DNA of 64,000 nucleotides from Propionispira raffinosivorans DSM 20765 (GTDB taxonomy: Bacteria > Bacillota > Negativicutes > Selenomonadales > Selenomonadaceae), in assembly GCF_000381065.1 (NCBI RefSeq), contig NZ_KB905842.1, positions 1-64,000 on the forward strand, written 5' to 3'. Both the position numbers and the translations under genes were made by a program. The notes beneath the pieces are model-generated. The model did no database searches. It was not told the DNA's origin and saw only the letters and a program-made list of their open reading frames with translations. Shown piece after piece: positions 44,990-53,615 of this stretch. Position 1 is the stretch's first letter. Each line of letters opens with the position of its first letter.

Positions 44990-45624
44990 TGCACCGACAT
45001 GCGTGAAAATCAGTTGTTTATACGTAATTCACGTTAGGTTGTCTCACGAATTCAGATGTTTCTAGATTTTTTTATGTAGGCATTATTTTTGATTATGATC
45101 ATCTTTTGCAATTACTAATATTTATACATTATGGCGCACGTTTTACTGTACCTGATCAAAACAGATATCATCATTGCTATGCTGAATTTACGGATTTGTA
45201 TAATGTCAGGTATTATATCGTATAGTGAGGTATATGTAAAAGCATTTCGCTTTTTAATATATGTAATATTTATACGCTTTTAATTGCATTTTTTTTCAGA
45301 AAATCATATAATTATATAATATATAACACGTGTGTTGATTATCCCCCAATAATGACACACTAGGTACTATTTATATAAAGTCGTAAATTTACGGATTACG
45401 AAAGCAAGAACATTCACATAATTACGTAGTATATGCAATCTTTTTGTTAAGAATCTACAGCTATAATGAATGTATTCTTTTGAAGCAGCTATAAATACTT
45501 TGATGGTAAAATATAGTTACTCAACAAGCGTGAATATATATGTTATATTTTGGTGTTGTATTTATAAAATCAAAATAGAACGGTTAATGAGCTTGTTAAT
45601 TTTAATACAGAGAGAAGTTTTAGG
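44990..45624. other. Intergenic region, no clear gene
   Basis: An open stretch of ~45 codons around 45085-45225 (FDYDHLLQLLIFIHYGA, TVPDQNRYHHCYAEF) has no start and may be a gene remnant. GTGTG..CACAC forms a weak dyad near 45330-45360. Nothing is recognised beyond this. The length suggests a regulatory region for the TrmB gene or a lost gene. Confidence 0.4.
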
Positions 45625-46434
45625 ATGAATGATAAACAAATAAATGTGGTTAACGAATTAATGAAAGTTGGTCTTACAAAGTATGAGGCTACGGTATATG
45701 TGACATTGTTAGAAAATCCAAGCATTACTGCATATGAAATTAGTAAAAGATCTAATGTTCCACAGTCGAAAATTTATTCTACAGTAAAGGCGCTTATGGG
45801 CAAAAATTTCATTAATTTAATTGATCAAATGTCACCAAAAAAGTATGTTGCTATTCCGTTAGAGGATCTTTTGGAAAATTATAAAAAAGAAACAGATTCG
45901 CGAATTAAATATATCAAAGAAAATGCAAAAAATATGAATACGGGCAGAGAGTATGATTATTTTTTACATTTTTATGGTACGGATAAGATTTTTGCTAAAC
46001 TTCGCGAAATGATTCAAAATGCTGAGAAAAGCATCTATTTAGATATTTGGGCAGAAGATTATGAACTGCTTTATAGTGATCTGGAAGCTGCTGAGAAACG
46101 TGGCGTTACTATTGTTTGTGTTGCTTATGGTCCAGTGCATAAAGAATTGGGGAAAATGTATTATCATGAGATGCCAGGAATGGAAGAAGATGCCTCGAAA
46201 AATGGGCGCTGGCTATCACTGGTGGTAGACTATTCACAGTGTTTGTTCGCTATTTTAAAGAGTTTGGATAGTTGTGGAGTCTGGACACAGAACAAGGCAT
46301 TTATGCTTGTTACAGAATGTTTTATTACACATGATATTTTAATTGCAGAAATTTACGGGAAATTTAGACCAATGCTAAATGAAGCCTTTGGACCTAATCT
46401 TGAAAAAATAAGAGAAAACCTGCATATTGGATGA
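45625..46434 (+). CDS. TrmB-family transcription regulator
   Basis: A 269-residue regulator. The N-terminal winged helix (LMKVGLTKYEATVYVTLLEN, SKRSNVPQSKIYSTVKALMG) is TrmB-like; the rest resembles the phospholipase-D-like TrmB effector domain (REMIQNAEKSIYLDIWAEDY, EKRGVTIVCVAYG). TrmB proteins bind sugars or other small ligands. The position after arcC may indicate control of arginine use or of the next SDR gene, by inference. Confidence 0.92.
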   Translation: MNDKQINVVNELMKVGLTKYEATVYVTLLENPSITAYEISKRSNVPQSKIYSTVKALMGKNFINLIDQMSPKKYVAIPLEDLLENYKKETDSRIKYIKENAKNMNTGREYDYFLHFYGTDKIFAKLREMIQNAEKSIYLDIWAEDYELLYSDLEAAEKRGVTIVCVAYGPVHKELGKMYYHEMPGMEEDASKNGRWLSLVVDYSQCLFAILKSLDSCGVWTQNKAFMLVTECFITHDILIAEIYGKFRPMLNEAFGPNLEKIRENLHIG

Positions 46435-46447
46435 TATTTGTATTTTT

Positions 46448-46489
46448 AATGCCGTCCCGACTGACTTGTGTCAAGGTGACGGCATTTTT
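46448..46489 (+). terminator. Terminator after the TrmB gene
   Basis: AATGCCGTC / GACGGCATT stem followed by T run. Confidence 0.8.
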
Positions 46490-46613
46490 GATGTGATTTT
46501 TAGGTGCTATTTAATTTTTTTATGTTGACTTTGACACAGGAGTTTAGGATTGTCAATAGAATAACAAGGCTATGGTGTCAAATTACACTATAAAAAAAGG
46601 GAGTGAAACTATA

Positions 46614-47402
46614 ATGGATTTGGGATTGAGTGACAAACCGGTTTTAGTCATGGGTTCAAGTGCTGGTTTAGGTAAGGCGGCTGCCTTGGAATTTTGTAAA
46701 GAAGGCGCAAAGGTTATGTTGTTTAGTACCAGTGAAGAAAAACTAAAAGCTGCTCAACTAGACATAAAAAAAGTAACCGGTTGCGAGCCAGCTTATACTG
46801 TAGGTGATATAACGGTTGCAGCGGATATTAAAAGAGTGGTTAAAAATACAGTTGAACAATTTGGACCTATTTATGCACTCGTGAATAACGCGGGCGGGCC
46901 ACCTGCTGGTACGTTTGACAATTTTACAGACGACATGTGGCAGAAGGCGTATGAGTTGAATCTCTTATCGTATATTCGTACAATCCGTGAAGTCTTGCCG
47001 ATTATGCGTAAAGCAGGGCGTGGACGCATAATCAATTATACGTCCTCATCAGTAAAGCAGGTTTTGGATAATTTAATTCTTTCGAATACCTTTCGTATGG
47101 GCGTTTTGGGGCTTACGAAAACTTTGTCACAAGAGCTTGGTGGTGAAAATATTTTGATTAATGTTATGGGACCAGGAAGAATTAAAACGGAACGGATTGA
47201 AAAGCTTGATACTATTCAGGCGCAAAAAGCAAAGATTACACTGGAAGAAGTTTATAATAAATCTATTAAAACGATTCCATTGAGACGCTACGGTCAGCCG
47301 GAAGAATATGCAAAAATGACAGTATTCCTGTGTTCAGCGGCAAATACTTACATTACAGGTCAAACAGTTCTCGTGGATGGCGGATTAACCAAAACATATT
47401 AA
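46614..47402 (+). CDS. SDR-family oxidoreductase lacking the Tyr-x-x-x-Lys motif
   Basis: A 262-residue short-chain dehydrogenase fold. Cofactor motif LVMGSSAGLGKAAALEF (~11-27), NNAGGPPAGTF (~90) and the C-terminal TGQTVLVDGGL are normal. The catalytic position reads LSNTFRMGVLGLTKTLSQE, so the classic Tyr and Lys are replaced by Ser and Arg. This SNT-x-R subgroup is a known SDR branch and may use a different mechanism. ATG 46614 is chosen for the start of the Rossmann fold and GGGAG upstream. Confidence 0.85.
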   Translation: MDLGLSDKPVLVMGSSAGLGKAAALEFCKEGAKVMLFSTSEEKLKAAQLDIKKVTGCEPAYTVGDITVAADIKRVVKNTVEQFGPIYALVNNAGGPPAGTFDNFTDDMWQKAYELNLLSYIRTIREVLPIMRKAGRGRIINYTSSSVKQVLDNLILSNTFRMGVLGLTKTLSQELGGENILINVMGPGRIKTERIEKLDTIQAQKAKITLEEVYNKSIKTIPLRRYGQPEEYAKMTVFLCSAANTYITGQTVLVDGGLTKTY

Positions 47403-47427
47403 TCTAGTAAATAAATGAACAGATCAA

Positions 47428-48576
47428 ATGAAGACTTTAAAGTCTGGAAACGTAGGGAAGGTAGTGATTAAATCGGCAGAATTATTGAAGAATGTGTATA
47501 ATGAAAATTTTTTATTGGACTTTGGTAGTAAGATTCAATCGGTTTATAGTAGTTTTGACACTAGGAGATTTATTGCGTCTGTGATGGACGAAAGCTGGGC
47601 GGAGCTTTCACTAAAAGCCCGAATGCGACGGATTTCTCAAACTTTGGGGGAGTATTTGCCTAGTCGATATGAAACTGCATTGGATATTTTGTTTGCAATT
47701 AACGATACCTGCACAGGTCTTCCCTATTTAATTTTTCCAGACTTTATAAAAATATATGGTCAGGCAGAAAATCATTGGACCCTTTCAATGAAAGCACTCG
47801 AGAACTTTACCCAGCAATCATCATCCGAATTTGCTATACGGTCTTTTATCTCGGCTGATCCGGAACGAGCAATGCAGCAAATGACAATATGGGCGCAGCA
47901 TCCCAATGAGCATGTGCGGCGATTAGCCAGTGAAGGCTGTCGCCCGCGGCTTCCTTGGGGAGAAGCTCTAACTATATTTAAGAAAAAACCGCAACCAGTA
48001 TTATCTGTTTTAGAACTTTTAAAGGCAGATCCAGTGCTTTATGTACGCAAAAGTGTAGCGAATAATCTCAACGATATTGTCAAAGACAATCCTGAACTTG
48101 TACTCGAAACCGTAAGGCGTTGGCAGGGGAAAAATACCGATACGGACTGGATTATACGACAGGGATGTCGTACCTTAATTAAACAAGCCAATGCCGAGGC
48201 TATGGAGTTATTTGGTTACACGAAGTTCACAAATGAAAGTGGATTTATCACAGATGCATCTTTGTCGATAGCAAGATCTGTAATAGCAGTAGGTGAAAGT
48301 TGCGAACTTCAATATAGACTGAACATAAGGGCAGGGGCGGTTGTGCATATTCGTCTTGGGTATGGGATTGATTTCGTTAAGGCAAAGGGACAAACATCTC
48401 GCAAAATATTTTTTTTGTCTGATAAAATAGTACTTGGTGGTACGCATATTACGGGAAAACGGAAACATAACTGGTCTGATCTGACGACTCGCCGACACTA
48501 TACAGGAGACCATCGGATTGTCCTTTTGGTGAATGGGCAAGAAGTTGCTCATTCTGTAATTAAACTTGTAATGTGA
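47428..48576 (+). CDS. AlkC-like DNA alkylation repair glycosylase
   Basis: A 382-residue HEAT-repeat DNA glycosylase. The N-terminal ~270 residues are ALK-repeat helices (HPNEHVRRLASEGCRPRLPW, LLKADPVLYVRKSVANNLND, RQGCRTLIKQ). The C-terminal ~100 residues (VAVGESCELQYRL-like region to VLLVNGQEVAHSV) form an Ig-like domain as in AlkC. AlkC removes 3-methyladenine and 3-methylcytosine. The ATG at 47428 lacks a clear GGAGG. It lies 25 bases after the SDR gene, possibly co-transcribed. Confidence 0.85.
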   Translation: MKTLKSGNVGKVVIKSAELLKNVYNENFLLDFGSKIQSVYSSFDTRRFIASVMDESWAELSLKARMRRISQTLGEYLPSRYETALDILFAINDTCTGLPYLIFPDFIKIYGQAENHWTLSMKALENFTQQSSSEFAIRSFISADPERAMQQMTIWAQHPNEHVRRLASEGCRPRLPWGEALTIFKKKPQPVLSVLELLKADPVLYVRKSVANNLNDIVKDNPELVLETVRRWQGKNTDTDWIIRQGCRTLIKQANAEAMELFGYTKFTNESGFITDASLSIARSVIAVGESCELQYRLNIRAGAVVHIRLGYGIDFVKAKGQTSRKIFFLSDKIVLGGTHITGKRKHNWSDLTTRRHYTGDHRIVLLVNGQEVAHSVIKLVM

Positions 48577-48597
48577 CAAACTAAAATTAAAAAAGGG

Positions 48598-48649
48598 TTG
48601 ACGTTCTGATAAAGAATTGTTAACATGTTAGTTAGCAATAACTAACATG
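48598..48649 (+). promoter_or_regulatory. Promoter with TetR operator
   Basis: TTGACG (48598-48603), 17 bases, TAACAT (48621-48626). A perfect dyad CATGTTAGTTA / TAACTAACATG at 48624-48649 covers the -10 and start point, so binding would block transcription. Confidence 0.75.
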
Positions 48650-48668
48650 GCTGGGGGTTACTATACAA

Positions 48669-49259
48669 ATGGAAAACGTGTCCACTAGGGAAAAAATTCT
48701 TGCCGCTGCAACGGCATTGATTGCAGATAAAGGTTTCAAAGAAACAACAACCAGGGATATTGCAGCGGCAAGCAGTGTGAGTGAGATGTCTGTTTTTCGG
48801 CACTTTGGTTCTAAAAAAGCGATTCTTCTGGCGATTATCCAGCATTATTCTTTTGAATATCCTATCGAAAATGGACTTAAAGAGCAGCTGACCTGGGAAG
48901 TGGAGCATGATATACTATTGCTCGCAAAAATGCAGTATGAATTCAATCTGAAAAATGAAAAAGCAATTTTAATTCGTTTCAAGGAAAGTCGCAAGCTGGT
49001 TGAGTATGGCATTGACGTAAAGGAAAATCCGACTCGGCTTAAGAATTTTTTAATAGAGTATTTCGACGAAATGTGTCGACGTGGTAAAATCATCAAAGAG
49101 GATAACGAAAAGCTTGCTATTCATTTCATGAGCTTCAATTTTGGACTGTTCTGTAATAAAATGATGGATGTATATGGCCCCATTACTTCGGTGTCGAAGG
49201 AAGAAGAAATCTACTTTGGCGCCCAGTGTTTTGCACGTGGGATTGCACTATTGTCTTGA
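48669..49259 (+). CDS. TetR-family regulator
   Basis: A 196-residue repressor with a normal TetR DNA-binding domain (KILAAATALIADKGFKETTT, AAASSVSEMSVFRHFGSKKA). The ligand domain follows. GGGGGTTAC lies upstream. The operator at 48624 overlaps its own promoter, so it represses itself and probably the two exporters behind it. Confidence 0.93.
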   Translation: MENVSTREKILAAATALIADKGFKETTTRDIAAASSVSEMSVFRHFGSKKAILLAIIQHYSFEYPIENGLKEQLTWEVEHDILLLAKMQYEFNLKNEKAILIRFKESRKLVEYGIDVKENPTRLKNFLIEYFDEMCRRGKIIKEDNEKLAIHFMSFNFGLFCNKMMDVYGPITSVSKEEEIYFGAQCFARGIALLS

Positions 49260-49319
49260 TCTTTGTGTGCAGTCCATGTTTGTTATTGTTAAATCATATT
49301 TTAGGGGGATATCATTTTT

Positions 49320-50519
49320 ATGACAGTTAAAGATAGAAAAAGTCAGTTAGTACTGACGGTTTTCTTAGGGGTTTTGGCAGCACTTGCGCCGCTTTCAATA
49401 GATATGTATCTACCAAGTCTGCCGCTTATGCCGGAAGAATTTGGAGTTACTACATCCGTTATTCAGCTTACACTTACGATGACCATGGCTGGTATGGCGA
49501 TTGGACAGATTTTTGCTGGTCCTATAAGCGATATGAAGGGACGCCGGATACCTTTGGTTTTCGGTATGATTATATTTGTACTTTCAACGGTTGTCTGTGT
49601 ATTTGCAACGACCATTGATATCTTTCTTGTATTTCGCTTCATACAAGGGCTGTCTGGTGCCGTAGGCATCGTTATAGCTCGCGCGATTGCACGAGACCTG
49701 TACGAGGGACCACAGTTAACAAAGCTTTTTTCCATGCTTATGCTGGTAAATGGTCTGGCACCCATTCTCGCACCCGTGATTGGCGGGGAAATTCTTGTAT
49801 TCGCCTCTTGGCGTGGCATTTTCGTGCTGCTCATGCTCATCGGTCTTGTGCTTACTGGGGCGGCACTGCTTTTCAAAGAGAGTCTGCGTTCAGAAGACCG
49901 TGTTAGAGGATGGGGCTCGACTTTCAAAAGCTTCCGTGCTCTGCTTACAAATAAATATTTTTTTGGTCACTGTCTTATGCAGTGCTTTTCTTTTGCTGCA
50001 TTTTTTGCCTATATATCTGGGTCTTCTTTTATATTCCAGAATATCTATGGCGTTTCTGCACAAGAATATAGCTTGATTTTTGGTGGTATTGGACTTGCGA
50101 TTGCTATAACCGGTGTGATTCCGATGCGCTTGGCGGGCCGTGTCGCGGACGAAAAACTTTTGCGCTGGTCGCTTGTACAGTCTTTTGTAGGGAGTTTGCT
50201 GATTTTTACCGCTTGTTGGTTTAATGCACCGCTCGCATTGCTCATATTGTCGTTGCTCGTCGTGATTCCGATGATTGCTATCATGGGGGCTACGAGCTTT
50301 TCACTTGCGATGCGTGCCCATGGCAAAAATGCAGGCAGTGCCTCAGCGCTTATCGGCTTTTTTTCGATGATTTCAGGAAGCATCATGGCTCCGCTTGTCG
50401 GCATTGCGGGCAGTGCGAACGCCATGCCGATGGCTGTTATAATGCTTATTGGTGAGGCAGGAGCGCTTTTGTTTTTTTATGTGATGATTATGCCGTCACA
50501 TAGGAAGGTGACGGCATGA
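49320..50519 (+). CDS. MFS multidrug exporter, Bcr/CflA type
   Basis: A 399-residue exporter with 12 helices. Opening LGVLAALAPLSIDMYLPSLP is the Bcr/CflA signature; FAGPISDMKGRRIPLVFG is MFS motif A, and RFIQGLSGAVGIVIARAIAR the TM4 region with conserved Arg. This gene is visibly richer in GC than its neighbours, which may mean transfer. It follows the TetR gene by 60 bases and is probably under its control. AGGGGG is ten bases upstream. Confidence 0.93.
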   Translation: MTVKDRKSQLVLTVFLGVLAALAPLSIDMYLPSLPLMPEEFGVTTSVIQLTLTMTMAGMAIGQIFAGPISDMKGRRIPLVFGMIIFVLSTVVCVFATTIDIFLVFRFIQGLSGAVGIVIARAIARDLYEGPQLTKLFSMLMLVNGLAPILAPVIGGEILVFASWRGIFVLLMLIGLVLTGAALLFKESLRSEDRVRGWGSTFKSFRALLTNKYFFGHCLMQCFSFAAFFAYISGSSFIFQNIYGVSAQEYSLIFGGIGLAIAITGVIPMRLAGRVADEKLLRWSLVQSFVGSLLIFTACWFNAPLALLILSLLVVIPMIAIMGATSFSLAMRAHGKNAGSASALIGFFSMISGSIMAPLVGIAGSANAMPMAVIMLIGEAGALLFFYVMIMPSHRKVTA

Positions 50520-50613
50520 AATAGTAGGGAATATTAAAGTATATATAATATAGGGGACATTAGAATTTCAAATGATAACAGGAAGCATAAAATATTAATG
50601 GAGTTAAAATATT

Positions 50614-51222
50614 ATGGAAAACATGTTTTTTATCAAAGGCGTAATCCTTGGATTTTCTATTGCAGCACCTGTTGGTCCTATCGGTGTACTTTGCATTCGA
50701 CGCACATTGTCTAATGGTTTATTAAATGGATTTATTTCAGGACTTGGTACGGCAACCGCCGATGCCTTATATGGTTGTATCGCCGTTTTTGGGTTAACCG
50801 TTGTATCCACTTTTTTAATAAATAGTCAATTTTATTTACATTTAACAGGAGGATTATTCTTACTTTATCTCGGATATAAAACTTTTCAATCCGTTCCAGC
50901 CGAAATTGCGGCAAAAGCAAATGGAAAGGGGCTTTTTGGATCGTATACGTCGGCGTTTTTTCTAACATTGACCAATCCTCTGACGATCATGTCATTTGCT
51001 GCTGTTTTTGCTGGACTGGGAATAGGAACGGCGGGTGGAGAATTTGCATCTGGTTTACTTGTTTTAGGTGTTTTTATCGGTTCGATGCTTTGGTGGTTAT
51101 TTTTGAGCGGAACGGTTAATTTACTTCGGAAACGCTTTGACCAAAAAAGACTTCATTGGGTTAATCAGATTTCCGGAGTTGTGATAACTGTCTTTGGAAT
51201 TTTAAGCCTGTCAACTATTTAA
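50614..51222 (+). CDS. LysE-family amino-acid exporter
   Basis: A 202-residue LysE/RhtB exporter with six helices. GFSIAAPVGPIGVLCIRRTL (residues ~13-32) is the family signature; FFLTLTNPLTIMSFAAVFAG (~110-130) is the second one. Exports amino acids or homoserine lactone-like compounds. ATGGAGT precedes it. Ninety-five bases follow the MFS gene with no clear terminator, so it may belong to the same TetR-controlled unit. Confidence 0.93.
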   Translation: MENMFFIKGVILGFSIAAPVGPIGVLCIRRTLSNGLLNGFISGLGTATADALYGCIAVFGLTVVSTFLINSQFYLHLTGGLFLLYLGYKTFQSVPAEIAAKANGKGLFGSYTSAFFLTLTNPLTIMSFAAVFAGLGIGTAGGEFASGLLVLGVFIGSMLWWLFLSGTVNLLRKRFDQKRLHWVNQISGVVITVFGILSLSTI

Positions 51223-51265
51223 ATTAAAATTCATTATTTTATCAAACCTCAATATAGGAAAACAA

Positions 51266-51324
51266 ATAGTAGCTGCCAATGTATATTCATTAAATGAAGT
51301 ACATATTGGCAGCTACTATTTTTC
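51266..51324. terminator. Bidirectional terminator
   Basis: ATAGTAGCTGCCAAT.. pairs with ATTGGCAGCTACTAT, flanked by T and A runs; divides the exporters from the convergent gntR gene. Confidence 0.8.
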
Positions 51325-51346
51325 TATGTTGGGCTATTTTGTAAGT

Positions 51347-52003
51347 TTACAATATACGTAAGTTTAGTGGCATCATAAGATGTTTCATCATAATATTATA
51401 GGCAGCATCTCCATTACCATCGTTTAGATAAGCTACGTATTGTTTATGTTCATCCAAGGTGCTGTCAATACGACCTGGGATGCCGAGGGCATTAGATGTA
51501 GTTAGATGGACGAGATACATTAATTGCTGAAAAGCCTTGTTGAATTCGGTATTATTTACATAGGAAACAATCGCAATGTGAAATTTGTGGTCGGCATCTA
51601 TAAAAGTGTCATTCGCAGTTTTTGTATTTCTTGATTTTGTCATGGTTTCGATTAAGATATCGAGATCTTTTAGTAACTTTATGGCCTTTTTGCTATGTAT
51701 TTCATTGGCAACGATGTGTGTGCAAAAACCTTCAATGGCACAGCGCATCTGTATGGTTTCTAACATGTCTTTTTCTGTGAGTTGGCGTAATATAAAACCC
51801 TTGCTGGGCATAATCGTAATATAGCCTTCCTGTGACAAGCGGCGTAGAGATTCGCGCATAGGAGTTCTTGAAATGCCAAGCTCAGCAGCTAATTTTGTTT
51901 CAGAATATAAAACATCAGCAGCTAATTTTTTATTTAGTATCTGCTCTTTTATGGTGTCATAAGCATGAATCTGCAATGAGCTTTTGTCGGTAATAGGTGA
52001 CAT
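51347..52003 (-). CDS. GntR-family regulator, FadR/FCD type, of the sugar operon
   Basis: A 218-residue repressor. The winged helix (YDTIKEQILNKKLAADVL, TKLAAELGISRTPMRESLRR) is followed by an FCD ligand domain with the metal-binding Asp/His pattern (IDADHKFHIAIVSYVNNTEF, LDEHKQYVAYLNDG). FCD members bind organic acids, sugar acids or acyl compounds. ATG 52003 is taken as the start; in-frame codons up to 52108 are possible but run into the promoter of the next operon. It is divergent from the catabolic genes, with a dyad in between. Confidence 0.9.
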   Translation of the reverse strand: MSPITDKSSLQIHAYDTIKEQILNKKLAADVLYSETKLAAELGISRTPMRESLRRLSQEGYITIMPSKGFILRQLTEKDMLETIQMRCAIEGFCTHIVANEIHSKKAIKLLKDLDILIETMTKSRNTKTANDTFIDADHKFHIAIVSYVNNTEFNKAFQQLMYLVHLTTSNALGIPGRIDSTLDEHKQYVAYLNDGNGDAAYNIMMKHLMMPLNLRIL

Positions 52004-52070
52004 TGGGGCACACAACCTTCCTCTTTTATTTATCATATAATAAAAAACAATTCCAGTCAATAAAAAACAC

Positions 52071-52099
52071 TTGACAGTATACCGGGATACCGGTATAGT
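52071..52099 (+). promoter_or_regulatory. Promoter and operator of the sugar operon
   Basis: TTGACA at 52071-52076, 17-base spacer, TATAGT at 52094-52099. An inverted repeat TATACCGG / CCGGTATA (52078-52097) fills the spacer and -10, the expected place for the FCD-type GntR repressor. Confidence 0.85.
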
Positions 52100-52153
52100 A
52101 ATAATCAAACAATACTAAAGATACTAAATTTTTAGATTATTAAGGAGGAAGTT

Positions 52154-53068
52154 ATGAAAATTGTCGTAATTGGTGCTGGGGCAATGGGATCAATCTATGG
52201 GAGTCATTTATCAAAACATAATGAAGTATATTTGATTGATATGAATCCTGATATTGTTAAAACAATCAATACAAAGGGACTAAAACTTCAGGAAAATGGG
52301 GAGGATGTCCTTTATCGCCCCAATGCAGTTTGTTCTTCAAAAGAGATAGGAAAAGCAGATTTGGTTATTCTTTTTGTAAAAGCGTTATATTCAGCTGCAG
52401 CTCTCGAAAACAATAAAAATATTATTGGAAAAGATACGTATCTGATGACTTTACAGAACGGGTCAGGTCATGAAGACATTATGGTAAAAGCAGCCTCACT
52501 AGATCATATTATTATTGGAACAACAGAAGATAATGGTGCGATTCTTGAAGCTGGATATGTCCGACACGGCGGTACAGGTAGAACGAACATTGGTATGTTA
52601 GCAGAAGATAAAACAGGAATGCTGGCAAAAGTGAAAACAATATTTGATGCTTGTGGTTTTGATACGGTGATACGCAGTAATATACAACAATTGATTTGGG
52701 ATAAGTTGCTGACGAATGTTTCATTAAGTGTTGTGACAGGCGTATTACAGGTGAAGATGGGTTTTATTGCCGAAGATCCTAGTGCCTGGGATTTAACAAA
52801 AGCATTATTAACAGAAGCATTGTCTGTAGCAACGGCAATGGGACTTAATTTTAATGAAGAAGAGGTCACGGAACGTCTTAGAAAAACATCGAAAAATAAT
52901 CCGGAGGGATGTACTTCTATTTATATGGATTTAATGAATGGTAGACGAACAGAGGTAGATACAATCAGTGGATCTGTTGTGCGGTCAGCAGAAAAATATG
53001 GTGTAAAAGTACCAACACATAAAGCTATGGTAAATATCGTTCATGCCATGGAAAAAAGAAATAAATAA
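52154..53068 (+). CDS. Ketopantoate-reductase-like oxidoreductase (PanE/ApbA family)
   Basis: A 304-residue NAD(P)-dependent reductase. The Rossmann motif is IGAGAMGSIYGSHL (residues 5-18); the C-terminal domain has the catalytic Lys in LIWDKLLTNVSLSVV (~177) and NNPEGCTSIYMDLMNGRRTE (~250-270), as in 2-dehydropantoate 2-reductase. As the first gene of a sugar operon it more likely reduces or oxidises a keto-sugar acid than makes pantoate. GGAGG is six bases upstream. Confidence 0.9.
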   Translation: MKIVVIGAGAMGSIYGSHLSKHNEVYLIDMNPDIVKTINTKGLKLQENGEDVLYRPNAVCSSKEIGKADLVILFVKALYSAAALENNKNIIGKDTYLMTLQNGSGHEDIMVKAASLDHIIIGTTEDNGAILEAGYVRHGGTGRTNIGMLAEDKTGMLAKVKTIFDACGFDTVIRSNIQQLIWDKLLTNVSLSVVTGVLQVKMGFIAEDPSAWDLTKALLTEALSVATAMGLNFNEEEVTERLRKTSKNNPEGCTSIYMDLMNGRRTEVDTISGSVVRSAEKYGVKVPTHKAMVNIVHAMEKRNK

Positions 53069-53114
53069 AATTTAAAGTAAAACATAAAATCAGAGAAATG
53101 GAAGGAAGATTATT

Positions 53115-53579
53115 ATGATATTTTCATCAATTTATGCAAAAGACGATTGCAATATATATCCGAAAGCAATTCAAACAGCAATTAACTATTTGAAAGAAAA
53201 TGATTTTGTGGCTATGAAGCCGGGAGTGTATGAGATTCAGGGGAAGGATATTTATGCACAGGTATTTGATGCACAGACTGGGGTGATAACAGAAAAAAAA
53301 CCAGAAGTACATGAAAAATATATCGATGTTCAGTTTCTTGCGACAGGAAAAGAACGGTTGGGCTTTACACCAGATACAGGAAGTTATAAAGTTACGGAAA
53401 AATTTGTTGAAAGAGATTTGATTTTTTATGAAAAGGTTGAAAATGAAGGGGTTATTGAAGCCAGGCCAGGTTGTTATTCAATATTTTTCCCGAGTGATGT
53501 ACATCGTCCGGCATTACAGTCAGGCGAAGCAATGAATGTAAGAAAAGTCGTTGTTAAAGTTAAAGTGGATTTACTATAG
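53115..53579 (+). CDS. YhcH/YjgK/YiaL-family protein
   Basis: A 154-residue cupin-like protein of the YiaL family. AMKPGVYEIQGKDIYAQVF, PEVHEKYIDVQFLATGKER, YSIFFPSDVHRPAL are the family's metal-site segments, with two His and Glu residues. Relatives occur in sialic acid and 2,3-diketogulonate gene sets, and are thought to be sugar anomerases or isomerases. Its place here supports a YiaKLMNOPQRS-like pathway. Confidence 0.9.
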   Translation: MIFSSIYAKDDCNIYPKAIQTAINYLKENDFVAMKPGVYEIQGKDIYAQVFDAQTGVITEKKPEVHEKYIDVQFLATGKERLGFTPDTGSYKVTEKFVERDLIFYEKVENEGVIEARPGCYSIFFPSDVHRPALQSGEAMNVRKVVVKVKVDLL

Positions 53580-53615
53580 TCGTATTCTCGTAAAATATGA
53601 AATGAGGTGCTGAAG

